Source: Gossypium raimondii (lineage: Eukaryota > Streptophyta > Magnoliopsida > Malvales > Malvaceae). Taken from it: 64,000 bases of DNA. The notes under the pieces were generated by a model that worked only from the letters and a program-made list of their open reading frames with translations, had not been told where the DNA came from and did no database searches. A program made the position numbers and the translations under genes. This document shows, piece after piece, positions 23,389 through 34,456 of the stretch. The stretch covers positions 4,712,001 through 4,776,000 of the forward strand of contig NC_068567.1 of the NCBI RefSeq assembly GCF_025698545.1, given 5' to 3'. Within the stretch, counting starts at the first letter, position 1; the number at the start of each line of letters is the position of its first letter.

Positions 23389-25725
23389 ATGGATATGGAG
23401 ATAGGATCACAACACTTTGGGCACCAACATCCGGTGGTGTTCAAAGATGTGTTGAGTGATCAAACTAAAGAAGCTATTTGCTTAAGGTGCGGGGAGATGG
23501 TGTTCGGTTCAAGCTTTAGTTGCATGGAATGCGAGTTTTACCTTCACAAGAAATGTGCTGAGGCACCTTCGAAGATTGATCACCCTTTTCATCGTAACCA
23601 CCCTCTGGTTCTCTTACCGGAGCCATCATACAAGGGATGCCTCTGCCATTTTTGCGGCAAAACTTGTGAGAAGTCTGTTTATCATTGTTCTTGTAAATTA
23701 GACTTCCATATCAAATGTGCTTTATTTCCCCTTAACATGGCTGAAAAGAAACTTGAAGAGCTTAAACACATAACTATCAAAGTTCCATTGCTCTTCACTG
23801 AAGATGATAATAAGGAACTTGAAAAGCTTGACTGTTTTATGTGTTGGGAGCCATTATTAGAATCTATGTACTTTTCTCTTGATTGCGGGTTCAACCTACA
23901 TAAGAAATGTGTTGAATTGCCTCATGAAATCAAGTACCCTTTTCACAAGAGACATCCTTTGATTTTGCAGTTTAATGTTGATCATTTCTCTTGCAAAATA
24001 TGTCTCCAAAAGCCATCTGGAAAGGGATTTGTCTATTCTTGTTCACCTTGTAGATTTGCCGTTCATATCAAATGCGCAGAGTTTCCTCCTATACTCAATC
24101 TCCCATGCCACCGTAACCATCCACTTTTTCTACATGTCAAAAGGGAAGGTCGCTCTTGCCACGCATGTAGAGAAAATCCTTCTTTTATGACATGCGAAGA
24201 AACCCAACAAAATAAGTTTTATCGTTGTTCATCTTGCACCTTCGGCCTTCATTTAGAGTGTGCTTTACCACCTCTCACCATTAAAGAACAAATTCATAAG
24301 CACCCTTTCTCTTTGTTTTGGAGACAAGTCTCATTCATTTGTGATGCATGTGGTCTCGAGGGAAAGTTTGTTTCCTATATATGTTCTACATGCAACCTTT
24401 TAGTCCATAAAAAATGCATTTCCCTACCACCCATAATCAGAATCCCACGACATAAACACCCAATTTTTCACAAATATTTTCTTCAAGGTCATCAATTTAA
24501 GGATTGTGATTGTAGACTTTGTGATTGTCGGGTGGAAATAGAGTATGGGAGTTACTCTTGCTTCAATTGCAAGTTTGTCGTCCATGTGAAATGTGCTTTA
24601 GAGAAAAAGGGTTGGTACAAGGAAGTTGACCCAAAAGATATAGATAGGAAGTTGGCAATAGTTCCCAAAATGTCTACTAACCCCATCGATTGTGTCATTG
24701 AGAAAAATGACGATGGAGAAATGACAAAAATAAAACATTTCAGCCATAAGCATAATCTAATATTAAGCAAAAACCTCATTGAGGAACATTGTGATGGGGC
24801 CAGTCTCATGGATAAATATTGTGATGGGTGTGTGCTACCCATCTCGAATCCATTTTATTATTGCTCAGAATGTGATTTCCTTCTCCACAAATCTTGTGCT
24901 AAATCGCCTAAGCAGGAACAGTTGTGGTTTCATATATGTCAAAGGTTCCTCATCCTTCTTGTGGGCTGCATTTTCAGATGTGACCTTTGTCAAAGTGAGA
25001 GCAACGGCTTTTCCTATATGTGCAAGAAATGTGATGTTCATTATTGCCTTTATTGTGCAACAAGGAACTACAGAATCAAGCATCAAGCGCATAAGCACCG
25101 ACTTTTCTTTGATCGTAATCATAAAGGACGATGCTCTGCTTGCAATGTTTCTGTACGTGGTCTCTTCAAATGTAAGAGTTGTGGCGCTTTCAATTTACAT
25201 GTCGATTGTTTAAGACTACCACTCACAGCTTGGCATAAGTGTGACGAACATCGACTTGCACTCACTTATAAAGAGGTTAATAAGTACTCAGAATATCAAT
25301 TCTGTGACATTTGTGAAAAAAAAAGAGACTCAAGGAAGTGGTTTTATCATTGTGCAACTTGTGATATTTCAGCTCATTCTTATTGTGCTCTCGGAAGGTA
25401 TCCATTTATCAAACCAGGAAGCATTTACAATGAATTAAAGGATCACCCACATCCTCTAACTTTTGCAAGGAAGATTTTTTCTGGTCCTAGATGCCACAAA
25501 TGTTTTCAACCATGTCGAGATTTGGTTCTTGAATGTGCAGATTCTTCATGTGATTATGTTGTGCATTGGGACTGTGTAAAGCCCGCTTACCTTCGTAGCG
25601 AAAAAACTGCACGTCCTAAAACTGAAACAGGTGAAATCGTTGAAGATACCTCGGAAGGCTCGTCTTGCATAATCTTGGTACAGTCCTTTGCTAATTTCTC
25701 ATTCCAATATTTTTTGCTTCTCTAA
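23389..25725 (+). CDS. DC1 (cysteine/histidine-rich C1) domain protein
   Basis: A long frame encoding a protein built almost entirely of DC1/C1-like zinc-binding modules, each with the pattern HPL..., CxxC, HxxC such as HRNHPLVLL ... CHFCGKTCEKSVYHC and DFHIKCALFP. I count on the order of ten modules. I prefer the start MDMEIGSQHFGHQHPVVFKD at 23389 over the in-frame ATG 26 codons upstream, because the family usually begins just before the first HxHP motif. That gives 778 residues. DC1 proteins are a large plant family of unclear biochemical role, linked in single cases to defence, hormone response and cell death. Neighbours give no clue. The last 16 codons (VQSFANFSFQYFLLL) look like translated intron: a GTACAG donor at 25678 and a CAG acceptor ending at 25891 would put TGA directly after SCIIL. 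Confidence 0.9.
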   Translation: MDMEIGSQHFGHQHPVVFKDVLSDQTKEAICLRCGEMVFGSSFSCMECEFYLHKKCAEAPSKIDHPFHRNHPLVLLPEPSYKGCLCHFCGKTCEKSVYHCSCKLDFHIKCALFPLNMAEKKLEELKHITIKVPLLFTEDDNKELEKLDCFMCWEPLLESMYFSLDCGFNLHKKCVELPHEIKYPFHKRHPLILQFNVDHFSCKICLQKPSGKGFVYSCSPCRFAVHIKCAEFPPILNLPCHRNHPLFLHVKREGRSCHACRENPSFMTCEETQQNKFYRCSSCTFGLHLECALPPLTIKEQIHKHPFSLFWRQVSFICDACGLEGKFVSYICSTCNLLVHKKCISLPPIIRIPRHKHPIFHKYFLQGHQFKDCDCRLCDCRVEIEYGSYSCFNCKFVVHVKCALEKKGWYKEVDPKDIDRKLAIVPKMSTNPIDCVIEKNDDGEMTKIKHFSHKHNLILSKNLIEEHCDGASLMDKYCDGCVLPISNPFYYCSECDFLLHKSCAKSPKQEQLWFHICQRFLILLVGCIFRCDLCQSESNGFSYMCKKCDVHYCLYCATRNYRIKHQAHKHRLFFDRNHKGRCSACNVSVRGLFKCKSCGAFNLHVDCLRLPLTAWHKCDEHRLALTYKEVNKYSEYQFCDICEKKRDSRKWFYHCATCDISAHSYCALGRYPFIKPGSIYNELKDHPHPLTFARKIFSGPRCHKCFQPCRDLVLECADSSCDYVVHWDCVKPAYLRSEKTARPKTETGEIVEDTSEGSSCIILVQSFANFSFQYFLLL

Positions 25726-25892
25726 TTTAATATGATCCTTTCAAATACTTACGATTGAAAACTTTCCTATAACATATTTTTCTCCTTTCTTCCTTCCCTA
25801 TAATTTTTTTTTTAATTATGAAGTTCTTATCTGTTTATCAAGGTCATGGACATTTCCATGTATTAATCTGATTTATTGGAAAATTGTACAGT

Positions 25893-25945
25893 GAAGAAGA
25901 AGAAGAAGAAGAAGAAGAAGAAGAAGAAGAAGAAGAAGAAGAAGA
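25893..25945 (+). repeat. (GAA)n microsatellite, about 17 units
   Basis: An uninterrupted GAA run directly after the candidate terminal exon start of the DC1 gene, so it would lie in that transcript's 3' untranslated region. Likely length-variable between accessions. Confidence 0.9.
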
Positions 25946-27844
25946 TTTATAATGTTTATTAAATGTCATAATTATTGTAATGCATATATTGTGTGTCCAT
26001 TCGTGGATTCATACAATTTATTAATAATGCCTGTGGGGAAGTTGTTGCTGCCCCTTCTATGTTCTGTTGTGATTAAAGTTGAATTTAGTTTGTAAAATAT
26101 TTGACAAAATAAAAGTATAGTTGGACTTGGATACTATGTCTTTCAGTCAAATACTTTGAAGTAATTTGATAAGCTTGAAAGGTTTTTTTTTTTTTTTTTG
26201 GTGATTGAAGTGCTATTTTTTAGAGATAAATATCAGATTTATTTAAGAGAGTGTTTTGGAACTATTAAAAGATAGATATATAGAAGAATTTACTTAATAA
26301 ATACTCAAAGATAATTAACGAGATAATTTCAGCTACTAAATACAAGTTTAAAGCCTATCAATATACTGTTGTTGATTACATTGGGGAGCATATAAATAGG
26401 CTATTGATCAACACTATTCTTCAGTCCTGTGGGGTGTCTTTGACACGCTCTTGTGTTGGGATTTTTATAATTGGGGTCAGTATTGGAGTTACAATTACTT
26501 TTTTTGTATAATGATAAATTGGGTTTAAGCCAATAGGTGATCCGAATAATTGATGAATAAAATCATTTTCTAATCAAGACTTTACAAATGTAGGATAAGA
26601 GAATCCGAATTGCGTTAACAAATATCATTTGTCGATTCTCTCTTATCTTTTTGGCTCACTTGTATTTTAAATTTATTTTGCAAACTCTCTTAATTTTACC
26701 TATATATTTTTCCATCAGAAGTTAGAACAAAATTATTTTTTGAACGATTGTAAATCAAATTTTATTATTCCACCAATAGTATGTACATCAATGCTCAAAA
26801 CGTAGTGTTCAATACACATTCCTCACTTTCATGTCAATTGTTATATCAGCAATCAATCAACTTATAGATCCAACTTAAAAATAATTTTAAAATTATATTT
26901 ATCTTTATTTAGTTTTAAAATTATTTATTAATTTACTGATGATATGTGATATGGAACCCCAATATTTAAACTCCCACTTTGATTTTTGAATTACTTAAAT
27001 TCAAGTATAAATTAAGAATCTCTTTGAACCTTAAAAAATTAATACTTGGCTAAATTTTATTAATTCTCAATAAAAATTAAAATACAAAAGGTATGATGGA
27101 AAAATTAATTTTAATGTTTATATTTTTATTAATTTGATTTTATTTTTTAATTAAATTTAATCATCATCTTTTAAATATATTTGAATTTGATCATTAATTT
27201 TTTTAAAGTTCAATTTTTTAAACAAAATTGTTTAAAATATTAAATTTATAAATATGTCAATCCGTATGATAATTCACATTTATTTCATGCTAATTATTAT
27301 TATTTTTAAAATTTTGAATATTATATTTTAAAATTTTTAAAATATTTGTTGATGTGGCATATAAGACAATTAGTACTATATTAGTATGAAGTACATGTAG
27401 ACTATTGGGTTGTCAAGCCAACTTTGTTCAAAAATTATTATTTTAGTTAATTTTTTATTTAAAAAAGATTTGATTCTTTTAACGGAATTGACAAAAGATG
27501 TAAACACTGAAGATTAAATTTATCTTTATGTCTATTCTATATATAGACTTTGGGTATTTTTCTCAATTGCTTTCAAAAGCATTTTGAAGTTAAAAGTGTT
27601 TTAAGAGGCAAAAGTAATGCAAAATATATAATATTTATAAATAATTAATATTTTGACAGCAATACTATATATATTTTGACAGCAATTTTCATTAGATTAT
27701 GGTACCTATTTTTAAGAGAAGTGGTGTTAAGATAACTTTTCGATCATCAAAGTTGAAAGAGTAACAATTTAAGAACTTATAATCATTCTCTTATTGAAAA
27801 GAGATAGAAATAATGTGGAATCATAATCTCATATAATTGATGAG
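25946..27844. repeat. AT-rich intergenic DNA with a fold-back relic at 27040-27535
   Basis: The part 27040-27535 shares order and phrases (ATTTCATGCT, TATAAGACAATTAGTA, GAAGTACATG, ATTGACAAAAG, GATTAAATTTATC) with 52125-52585, so both are copies of one degraded repeat family. 27555-27660 carries TTCAAAAGCATTTTGAAG scraps of the element type seen at 1692. A 17-base T-run lies near 26184. No gene. Confidence 0.45.
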
Positions 27845-28220
27845 AAATTTTTATTGGCATCAATTGGGTAATAGTTACGTGTTAAAATGCTATTCTAGAT
27901 ATTTTTTAAGCCCCCTATTTCTTATTTTCTATTAACACGTGTCTGCTCCATGTTGAATAAAATCTAATATAATCTAGATTTTGCAAAATGTGCCACAATC
28001 AATTTTTTACCCTTAATCATATTGATTATCAAGCTTACCAGTTTTTACCAATCCAAAATGTGCTCCGTAGAGAAACGTGGAAACCTTTTCATCCTCACCC
28101 CTCGTTGGCCAAAACATCGAGAACAGGCTCAACCCCGAGGTCTTGAGCTCCATCATCTCAGCACTTTCACGAGCCAAGGCTGAGTCAACCCGTGGTTCAG
28201 CTCTGATCACTGTGTCAAGC
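27845..28220 (+). pseudogene. Truncated copy of the enoyl-CoA isomerase gene 5' end
   Basis: The segment matches 28917-29290 closely: the shared promoter-proximal block (GGCATCAATTGGGTAATAG, then TTTTCTATTAACACGTGTCT and TATTGATTATCAAGCTTACC) and then the first about 160 bases of coding sequence from the ATG at 28058 (MCSVEKRGNLFILTP). It stops at the position corresponding to the end of ALVTVS and continues into unrelated DNA. The reading frame also departs from the intact copies near the ninth to sixteenth codons. A dead, partial duplicate. Confidence 0.85.
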
Positions 28221-28314
28221 ATCATTTTATGTTTATTTTAGTTGTATATAAAATAATTTTTCATATTTTATTTGGGTGAGTATTTGACAAGCCAATATGT
28301 CACAAGTAAATCTA

Positions 28315-28600
28315 GGATGATGCAACAAGTATGGATGGACAAGCTGTTTCAAACAAAAGCAAGCCCATCGTAGACCATGCTATTCCACTTGCAAGGCATT
28401 GATGTGACACATTACAATCCTTTGTATAGGCCATCACTCCCATTTGTGTGAATCCATATCCTCAAACCCCAAATTCTATATTTTATTATTTCAAATTCTT
28501 TGCTATATTTCTAACCCCAAAACCCGAATAAACAGCAATAAGAATAGGATAGATCCGAATCCAAAACTTTCAAAACCCGATACATGTTCTTTAATTTACA
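28315..28600. repeat. Duplicated 3' flank block of the isomerase locus
   Basis: Nearly identical to 35463-35712 (shared: GGATGGACAAGCTG, CAAGCCCATCGTAGACCATG, ACATTACAATCCTTTG, GGATAGATCCGAATCC). It therefore marks a repeat of the region downstream of the second isomerase gene. Noncoding as far as I can see. Confidence 0.8.
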
Positions 28601-29131
28601 ACATTTAGTTTAAAATGAATATTTTATTTCTTAAAATATTTTTAACATTAATATTAAATACTTAAATATTAATCAAATTTTTCTAAAATAATTTTTGTAT
28701 CACCTTTTAAAAGCAACAAGAAGCTAGCCTTTAAGTTATGTGAAAAATAAGAAAACGATCCTTCTTCTTTTTTCTCTAAGCAATTAACTTAATCATGACC
28801 CTAATTAATATATCCTGAAAATATCATGCTTATGTCAATTAATTAATTCCAATTATTCTTCCATATTAAAAAAATAGGAGGACATAGAATTAAGTTTAAT
28901 ATTATCCAATAATGGTTTAATTTTTATTAGCATCAATTGAGTAATAGTCATGTGTTAAAATACTATTCTTGATTTTTTTTAAGCCCCTGTTTTTTATTTT
29001 CTATTAACACTTGTCTGGTCCATATTGAATAAAATCTAATAAAATCTAGATTTTGAAAAATGTGCCACAATCATATTTTTTACCCTTAGTCATATTGATT
29101 ATCAAGCTTACCATTTTTGTACGAATCCAAA
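28601..29131 (+). promoter_or_regulatory. Upstream region of isomerase copy 1
   Basis: 28605-28720 holds a scrap of the 1692-type element. 28917-29131 is the promoter-proximal block also found before the truncated copy (27845-28057). No definite TATA box, but AATAAAATCTAATAAAATC lies about 100 bp before the ATG. Confidence 0.4.
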
Positions 29132-29851
29132 ATGTGCTCCTTAGAGAAACGTGGAAACCTTTTCATCCTCACCCTCACTGGCAAAAACGTCGTGCACAGG
29201 CTCAACCCCGAGGTCTTGAGCTCCATCATCTCAGCACTTTCACGAGCCAAGGCTGAGTCAACCCGTGGTTCAGCTCTTGTCACTGTGTCGCATGGCAAGT
29301 TCTTCTGTAATGGCTTCGACCTAGATTGGGTCAATGCCACCGGTTCCAAACAAGAAGCCCAACAACGCTTCGATTACTCGCTCGACTGCCTCACGCAGCT
29401 CGTCCAAGCCTTCATCTCCCTCCCCATGCCAACTGTCGCCGCCGTCAATGGTCATGCCGCTGCTGCCGGCGTGGTAATCCCCCTCTGTCATGACTACGTG
29501 GTCATGAGACGTGACAGAGGTGTGCTTTACGTGAACGATTTGGAAATGGGGCTTAAGATTCCTGAACTGTACATGGCATTTTTTAGGGCCAAAACTTCGG
29601 GGTGGGCGCTACGTGATTTGGTGTTGCGTGGGTTGAAGATAAAGGGAGAGGAGTTGCTGAAAATGGGGATAGTGGACGCCGTTTACGACGGCGAGGAAGG
29701 AGTTACAAATGCCGGAATGAAGATGGCCGATAATTTGGCCAGAAGGAAATGGGATGGTGAAGTTTACGCTGAAATTAGAAAAGGGTTGTATTCTGAATTT
29801 TGTGGAATGCTGGGAATAGCTTCCAAAGCTATTGGAACCCCAAAACTTTGA
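29132..29851 (+). CDS. ECI2: Peroxisomal enoyl-CoA delta isomerase (copy 1)
   Basis: 239 residues, intronless, starting MCSLEKRGNLFILTLTG. This start is chosen over the ATG five codons upstream because both paralogues and the Arabidopsis family start with MC(S/T)LEKRG. It is a crotonase-fold protein: HGKFFCNGFDLDW (residues 54-66) and PMPTVAAVNGHAAAAG (98-113) are the two loops that make the oxyanion hole. The protein ends PKL, a known non-canonical peroxisomal targeting signal type 1 used by this family. Relatives (ECI1-3, IBR10 of Arabidopsis) shift double bonds of unsaturated enoyl-CoAs during beta-oxidation and IBR10 acts in conversion of indole-3-butyric acid to auxin. The paralogue at 34457 differs at scattered sites, for instance LEMG here against LDLG there. 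Which Arabidopsis member is the true orthologue cannot be told by eye. Confidence 0.9.
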   Translation: MCSLEKRGNLFILTLTGKNVVHRLNPEVLSSIISALSRAKAESTRGSALVTVSHGKFFCNGFDLDWVNATGSKQEAQQRFDYSLDCLTQLVQAFISLPMPTVAAVNGHAAAAGVVIPLCHDYVVMRRDRGVLYVNDLEMGLKIPELYMAFFRAKTSGWALRDLVLRGLKIKGEELLKMGIVDAVYDGEEGVTNAGMKMADNLARRKWDGEVYAEIRKGLYSEFCGMLGIASKAIGTPKL

Positions 29852-30632
29852 TTAACATGTTAGTGCATAAAATTAACAAGGGAAGGAAGTGGTGGTTTGG
29901 AGGGCGGATCACCCTTAGCCATATAGGTGAAGAGAGAGAGAGAGTGCCCCCAATGACCCCACCCATGATCAAATGTGATTACTAGTGTGGGCCAAAGCCT
30001 CTTGGCGTAGCCACTGCTTAACGGTGTGGAAGGTAAGTTTCCTTAAGATTATTTCATCATATTCACTTTTAGAATTTCTTTTTTATATTTCGATTTGAAT
30101 ATATCTGGGAGTATTTTATGAAAAATTAGTTTATATGTTTGTTTGTGTAAGTTTTAAATTTTACAAGTAGATTTAAAAGTAATGTTGTTTAAACTTGATT
30201 AGATCAGATTTATCAGGAATTGATTGAGATATCCGTTCGAAAAGAGGTTTTGAATTGGTTGATACGAAAATCGGTATGAACCAATTAATCAAGGTAAAAA
30301 ATTAGTTGAACCGATTGAATTGAATTTTTAATCAGACCAATAAAATTAGTCAAACTCGTTGGACCGATGAATTGGTAGCCTCTAACCGATTAGACCACAG
30401 ATTCAATTTAAAAAATATTTGTTGAAAAAGCTATACATGACCATAAAGTATGGTAAAGAAAAATAAAACCCATATTTAAAAAAAATTGGGAAACACGTCA
30501 CCCGTTTAATATTACTTTCGGAATCTAAAAATTTTATTAGTCATATATAAACTAATTATTCAGATTTTATTTAGGTGAGTATTTTGCATACTGGTCGTGC
30601 ACTTTTTTAACTCTACAAACAAATCTAGGATG
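29852..30632. other. 3' flank of isomerase copy 1
   Basis: Noncoding, AT-rich after about 30050. The last 100 bases before the solo LTR (TTTATTTAGGTGAGTATTTTG, AAATCTAGGATGATG) resemble 28250-28315, showing that this flank took part in the locus duplication before the LTR inserted. Confidence 0.5.
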
Positions 30633-33009
30633 ATGTCTGTCGAAACCGTTTTTTGAAAATAAAATTTTAGTTGTCGACTTTTAAAAATAAAACTGGAGTC
30701 GCTACCGATCTTTTATTAAGGTGTGACCGGCCCACCTTAAAAATTATTTTGGTCTGCGAATTTTGAAAATAGGTTCGGGAGTCAGTTACGCACGAGGAAG
30801 GGTTAGCACCCTCGTAACGCCCAAAAATCGGTATCAAATTGCCTATTTAATGTCTTAGTGTCGCAAGTTAAAAAAAGATTTTAAAATAAGCTTGAATGAT
30901 GAAATTTGTAAAAGGATAATCAATTGTTCAAGTCATGTAAAGGAATCGAGTCCCAATACGTTAGGGTACAATTCCTCATAATCCCCAAACTTGAATATCA
31001 CTTTTATTTTATACGAAAAATCTTCATTTCGAGAAAGTAACATGCCACACCCAATACGTTAGGGCACAACAAGTTAAGTTCCCAAAAATGATTTTTATGC
31101 ATTTTGAATAAAAAATATTCTCGGTCATTTAAGATTGACAAAGAAAACCGGAACCCAATACGTTAGGGCTCAATTTCCCTCGAAAATCCCAAACTTTCAA
31201 TAATGCTTTTATTCAAAAAGAAAAAACCTTTAAGTCAAGAAGATAACTTTGATGAATGGTAAAAACTAAAATATATTTTCAAAAAGGGTATGTTAAAAAA
31301 AATAATGTACAATATGATACAGATACTTCAATTTAACATATACATGTATGAGTATACATATAAAAAGAAGGAATGAATTATACCAATAGAAAACTAATGA
31401 AAAATGCATGTATATGTATTTGAAAATCGTGAAAATAAAATGAAAATAGAAAAATATGTATATATGTATATATTTACAAAATAAAAAATGTATAAATGTA
31501 TGTATTTTTAAAAAACGTGGAAAAAAGGGTATGTAGATGTGCATATCTTTGCGAAATAAAACGTATAAGTATATATATCTATTATAAAAAATGTGTATTT
31601 TGAAAACATGTGTATTTTAAAACGTGCATGTGTACATATACATATATTTGTAAAATGTCTATGAAGGATAATAAAAATACGTATGTACATATTTTCAAAA
31701 AAGAGGGAAAAAATCATTATAAGAGAATATATAGAAACTAGGGAATGAAATTGAAAATTAAAACGGGTGAAAAAAATATATATATATATATATATATATA
31801 TAAACGTATACTTATAAAACGTATGTACATTATATAAAAACTATGCGCATATATGTATGTATAGGAAGTAATGAAAATAAAATAGTAATAGGATATATAT
31901 ATATATATATATATATATATGGAAAATGCACATGTAATTATAAAAGTATGTATATGAAAGATGCGTGAAAATGTATAAAAATAATGAAAATGATAATGAC
32001 GACAAAAATAATAAATAATATAATAGTAAAAATGCAATAATAATATTAACAATATTAAAAAAAACTAAAATGTCAAATGAAGGATTAAATCGAAAATAAA
32101 AGAATTTTGAGGGCCGAATTTAAAATTAGAAAATACGAGAATGGACCCAATTAAAGTGCGCACAACAGAAGGAGGACCCAATTGGAAATTAATCCATCCT
32201 CTCAAAACACTGTGCAGCTAGGGACCAAATCGAAACAGCAATAAGGTGTGCGGTAAAATTTAAAAGACTTAAGAAATCTAATTAAAAACACTGCAAAAAT
32301 AAGGGCGACCAAACGCGAAATTAGACCATTTAAGGTCTGAACGCGCGGGCCCCCCTCTCCCCAAACGGTGCTGTTTGTTTCTGCTTTAAGGAGAGCAAAT
32401 CTGAAAAAAAAAGGAAAAAAAAAACATTTTGTTCTTTCTTTTTTTAAAAAAAAAAAAATGGTCTGCTAGGGTTTCTTCAACCCCCTTTCTTTTTTTGCGC
32501 CGCCGCCGCTCATCAGTCCTCTCACCAAAGGCCCCACCGCGGCGGAGATGGCGAGGGCTCGGCGACTTCAGTGAATAGGCAAGTTCCCTTTCTTCTCTTT
32601 GAAAATGAGTTAAATATCTGTATTCTCTTTGAATTCCTCTGCTTCTCTCTATCGTATTTCACACTGAAAAATCCCCCCTTTTTACAAATTTTAATCGGCT
32701 TTTAAATAGCCGAAAGTAGCAAAAAAAATAAAAATCAAAACAGAAAATCCCCTCTTTTTTGTTATATTTTCCTTGTCGTTGGTGCCTTGTTCCTGTTTAT
32801 TGTTGCAGGTGCAAGACGAGGCGCACGTGGAGGCGCGATTTGCGCGGAGAGGGACTCTGGCTGCTGCGGTAGAGGCGGCTGCGTATAGGGGAGGCTGGTT
32901 TAGGGTTTCAGCAAACTAATTTTGCTAGGCTAGGGTTCGAAAAAAATGGTTGTTGGGCCATACAGGTTATTGGGTTTGGGCCCAGGCACTATTGGGCTTG
33001 TACAATGTC
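30633..33009 (-). mobile_element. Solo LTR of a gypsy-type element with target duplication (fossil)
   Basis: The LTR runs from TGTCGAAACC at 30638 to GGGCTTGTACA at 33004 (2367 bp). It has TG...CA ends and is flanked on both sides by ATGTC (30633-30637 and 33005-33009), a 5-bp target duplication. The block 30640-30880 is the inverse of 283-525, so the element points to the minus strand. It contains three copies of a CCAATACGTTAGGG phrase (about 30952, 31050 and 31148), long TA microsatellites (31778-31803 and 31894-31920) and a GC-rich stretch (32460-32900). No internal region or second LTR exists, so the rest of the element was removed by LTR-LTR recombination. It looks whole as a solo LTR. 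Frames inside it are products of the TA runs and are not genes. Confidence 0.9.
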
Positions 33010-34456
33010 AAAGTATCATTTTTAATTATTTTATATTTTATGCAATATTGGAGCAATGGAAGGGGAATAACACGGTCTAAACACATGCTAAACATGTGTT
33101 TGATAAAAATTTTAACCGTTTCTCCATACAAATCAAAATATTATTATTACAATTTTAAAACAAATGACACTAATCTAAACCCGCTTCTAAAGATTTTTTT
33201 TACTCCAGCAATAATGTATAAGATAATAATCCTTTATTTAATTTTAATGAAACTTATAAATATTTGATTTTAGATGATGTTATTATTACTATTAGTTTAG
33301 ATCAAATTATATCATTTTGTTTTGAATTTGCTTTACAAATTTTCATAATTGAGATTCATCACAATTTGATAGTTTGATTTACACCATTATTGAAATGGTT
33401 ACTAGCATAGGTTTTTCCTTTTTCAATGAGAAATTTTCATTTATATATAAATAATTATAATAAAAGAAAATGAGTAACAAGGACATCCCCATAATGATGG
33501 GTATAAATATTTGAATCGTGAATCTAAATATTATGATGGGTATAAATATTTGAAAGTACATTAGTTGTTATAAAAAAATCTTATATTAACATCACCTTTG
33601 TAGAGCATAAAAAATAAGGTTGGATCGTACTAACATTCATAACTTCATTAATAGGTGAAATTGAGGCAGTCCATACTTTGAAGAGTATGTAAAAAGAGAT
33701 CATGACAATCTGAATAATACAAATTCAAATTTAAAACTCGATCAAAGACCAATAGACGATAATAAAGAGTATATGTAAAATATAAAACAAGGAATAACCA
33801 ACCTACGAAAGAATTGTATATGATGTTTATTTTTCTTATTATCTTTTATTAATAATTGCATTATTGACTTCTTTTTAACCTAATATAATTTTTTTATTGT
33901 ATTGATAATTTGTACGGTAATTAATTTTTTTAAAATATATAAATTATGTAACCATATGTAATTGTAATTACACTTTGTATTATCAAATATGGCATAAGAA
34001 ATTTTTTCAGCCAAAGATGTATAGGGAATTATAATTCTATATAACCATAAAAGAGTATAAATATAATTACTAGTCTAACAATTACACTTTTATCTAATTA
34101 CTCAGTACTATCCAAACAGACCCTAAAAAGATAAAATTACATTTAAATAAAGTCAAATGTTAGCTAATGGTTGACTATTTTGCAAAAAATAATAAATGAT
34201 GAAAATGTAATTTATTGAAAGTTTAGTGATTATTTGTGTAATTTGCTTTTTCTTTTAAGGAAGCATAAATCGAGAATTTTAAAGTCAAACATGTTACTTC
34301 CGAGCACCCAACTTTAATTATGTTGAAGATCAAGCTAGATCTTCAATAGAATAATCTTACAAGCCTTTTAATCTTGGATTTAATTTCGATCAGTTCATCA
34401 TTTGTTGCAATTAGCGCCCGGTTTTGTAGCTTTACAATTTTAAGTGCCAATCCGGC
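33010..34456. other. Region between solo LTR and isomerase copy 2
   Basis: AT-rich, no gene. A 22-bp phrase (ATGATGGGTATAAATATTTG) is repeated at 33494 and 33534. A possible hAT-like relic ends near 34130 with CTATCCAAACAGACCCTAAA. The promoter of copy 2 must lie in the last few hundred bases, but it does not resemble that of copy 1. Confidence 0.4.

Noticed and set aside
23682-25438. Frames on both strands within the DC1 gene
   Set aside because: They are shadows produced by the cysteine- and histidine-rich repeats of the real frame.
31293-32052. Three hydrophobic minus-strand frames rich in I, Y, F and H
   Set aside because: They lie inside the solo LTR and are translations of TA and TATG microsatellite-like DNA.
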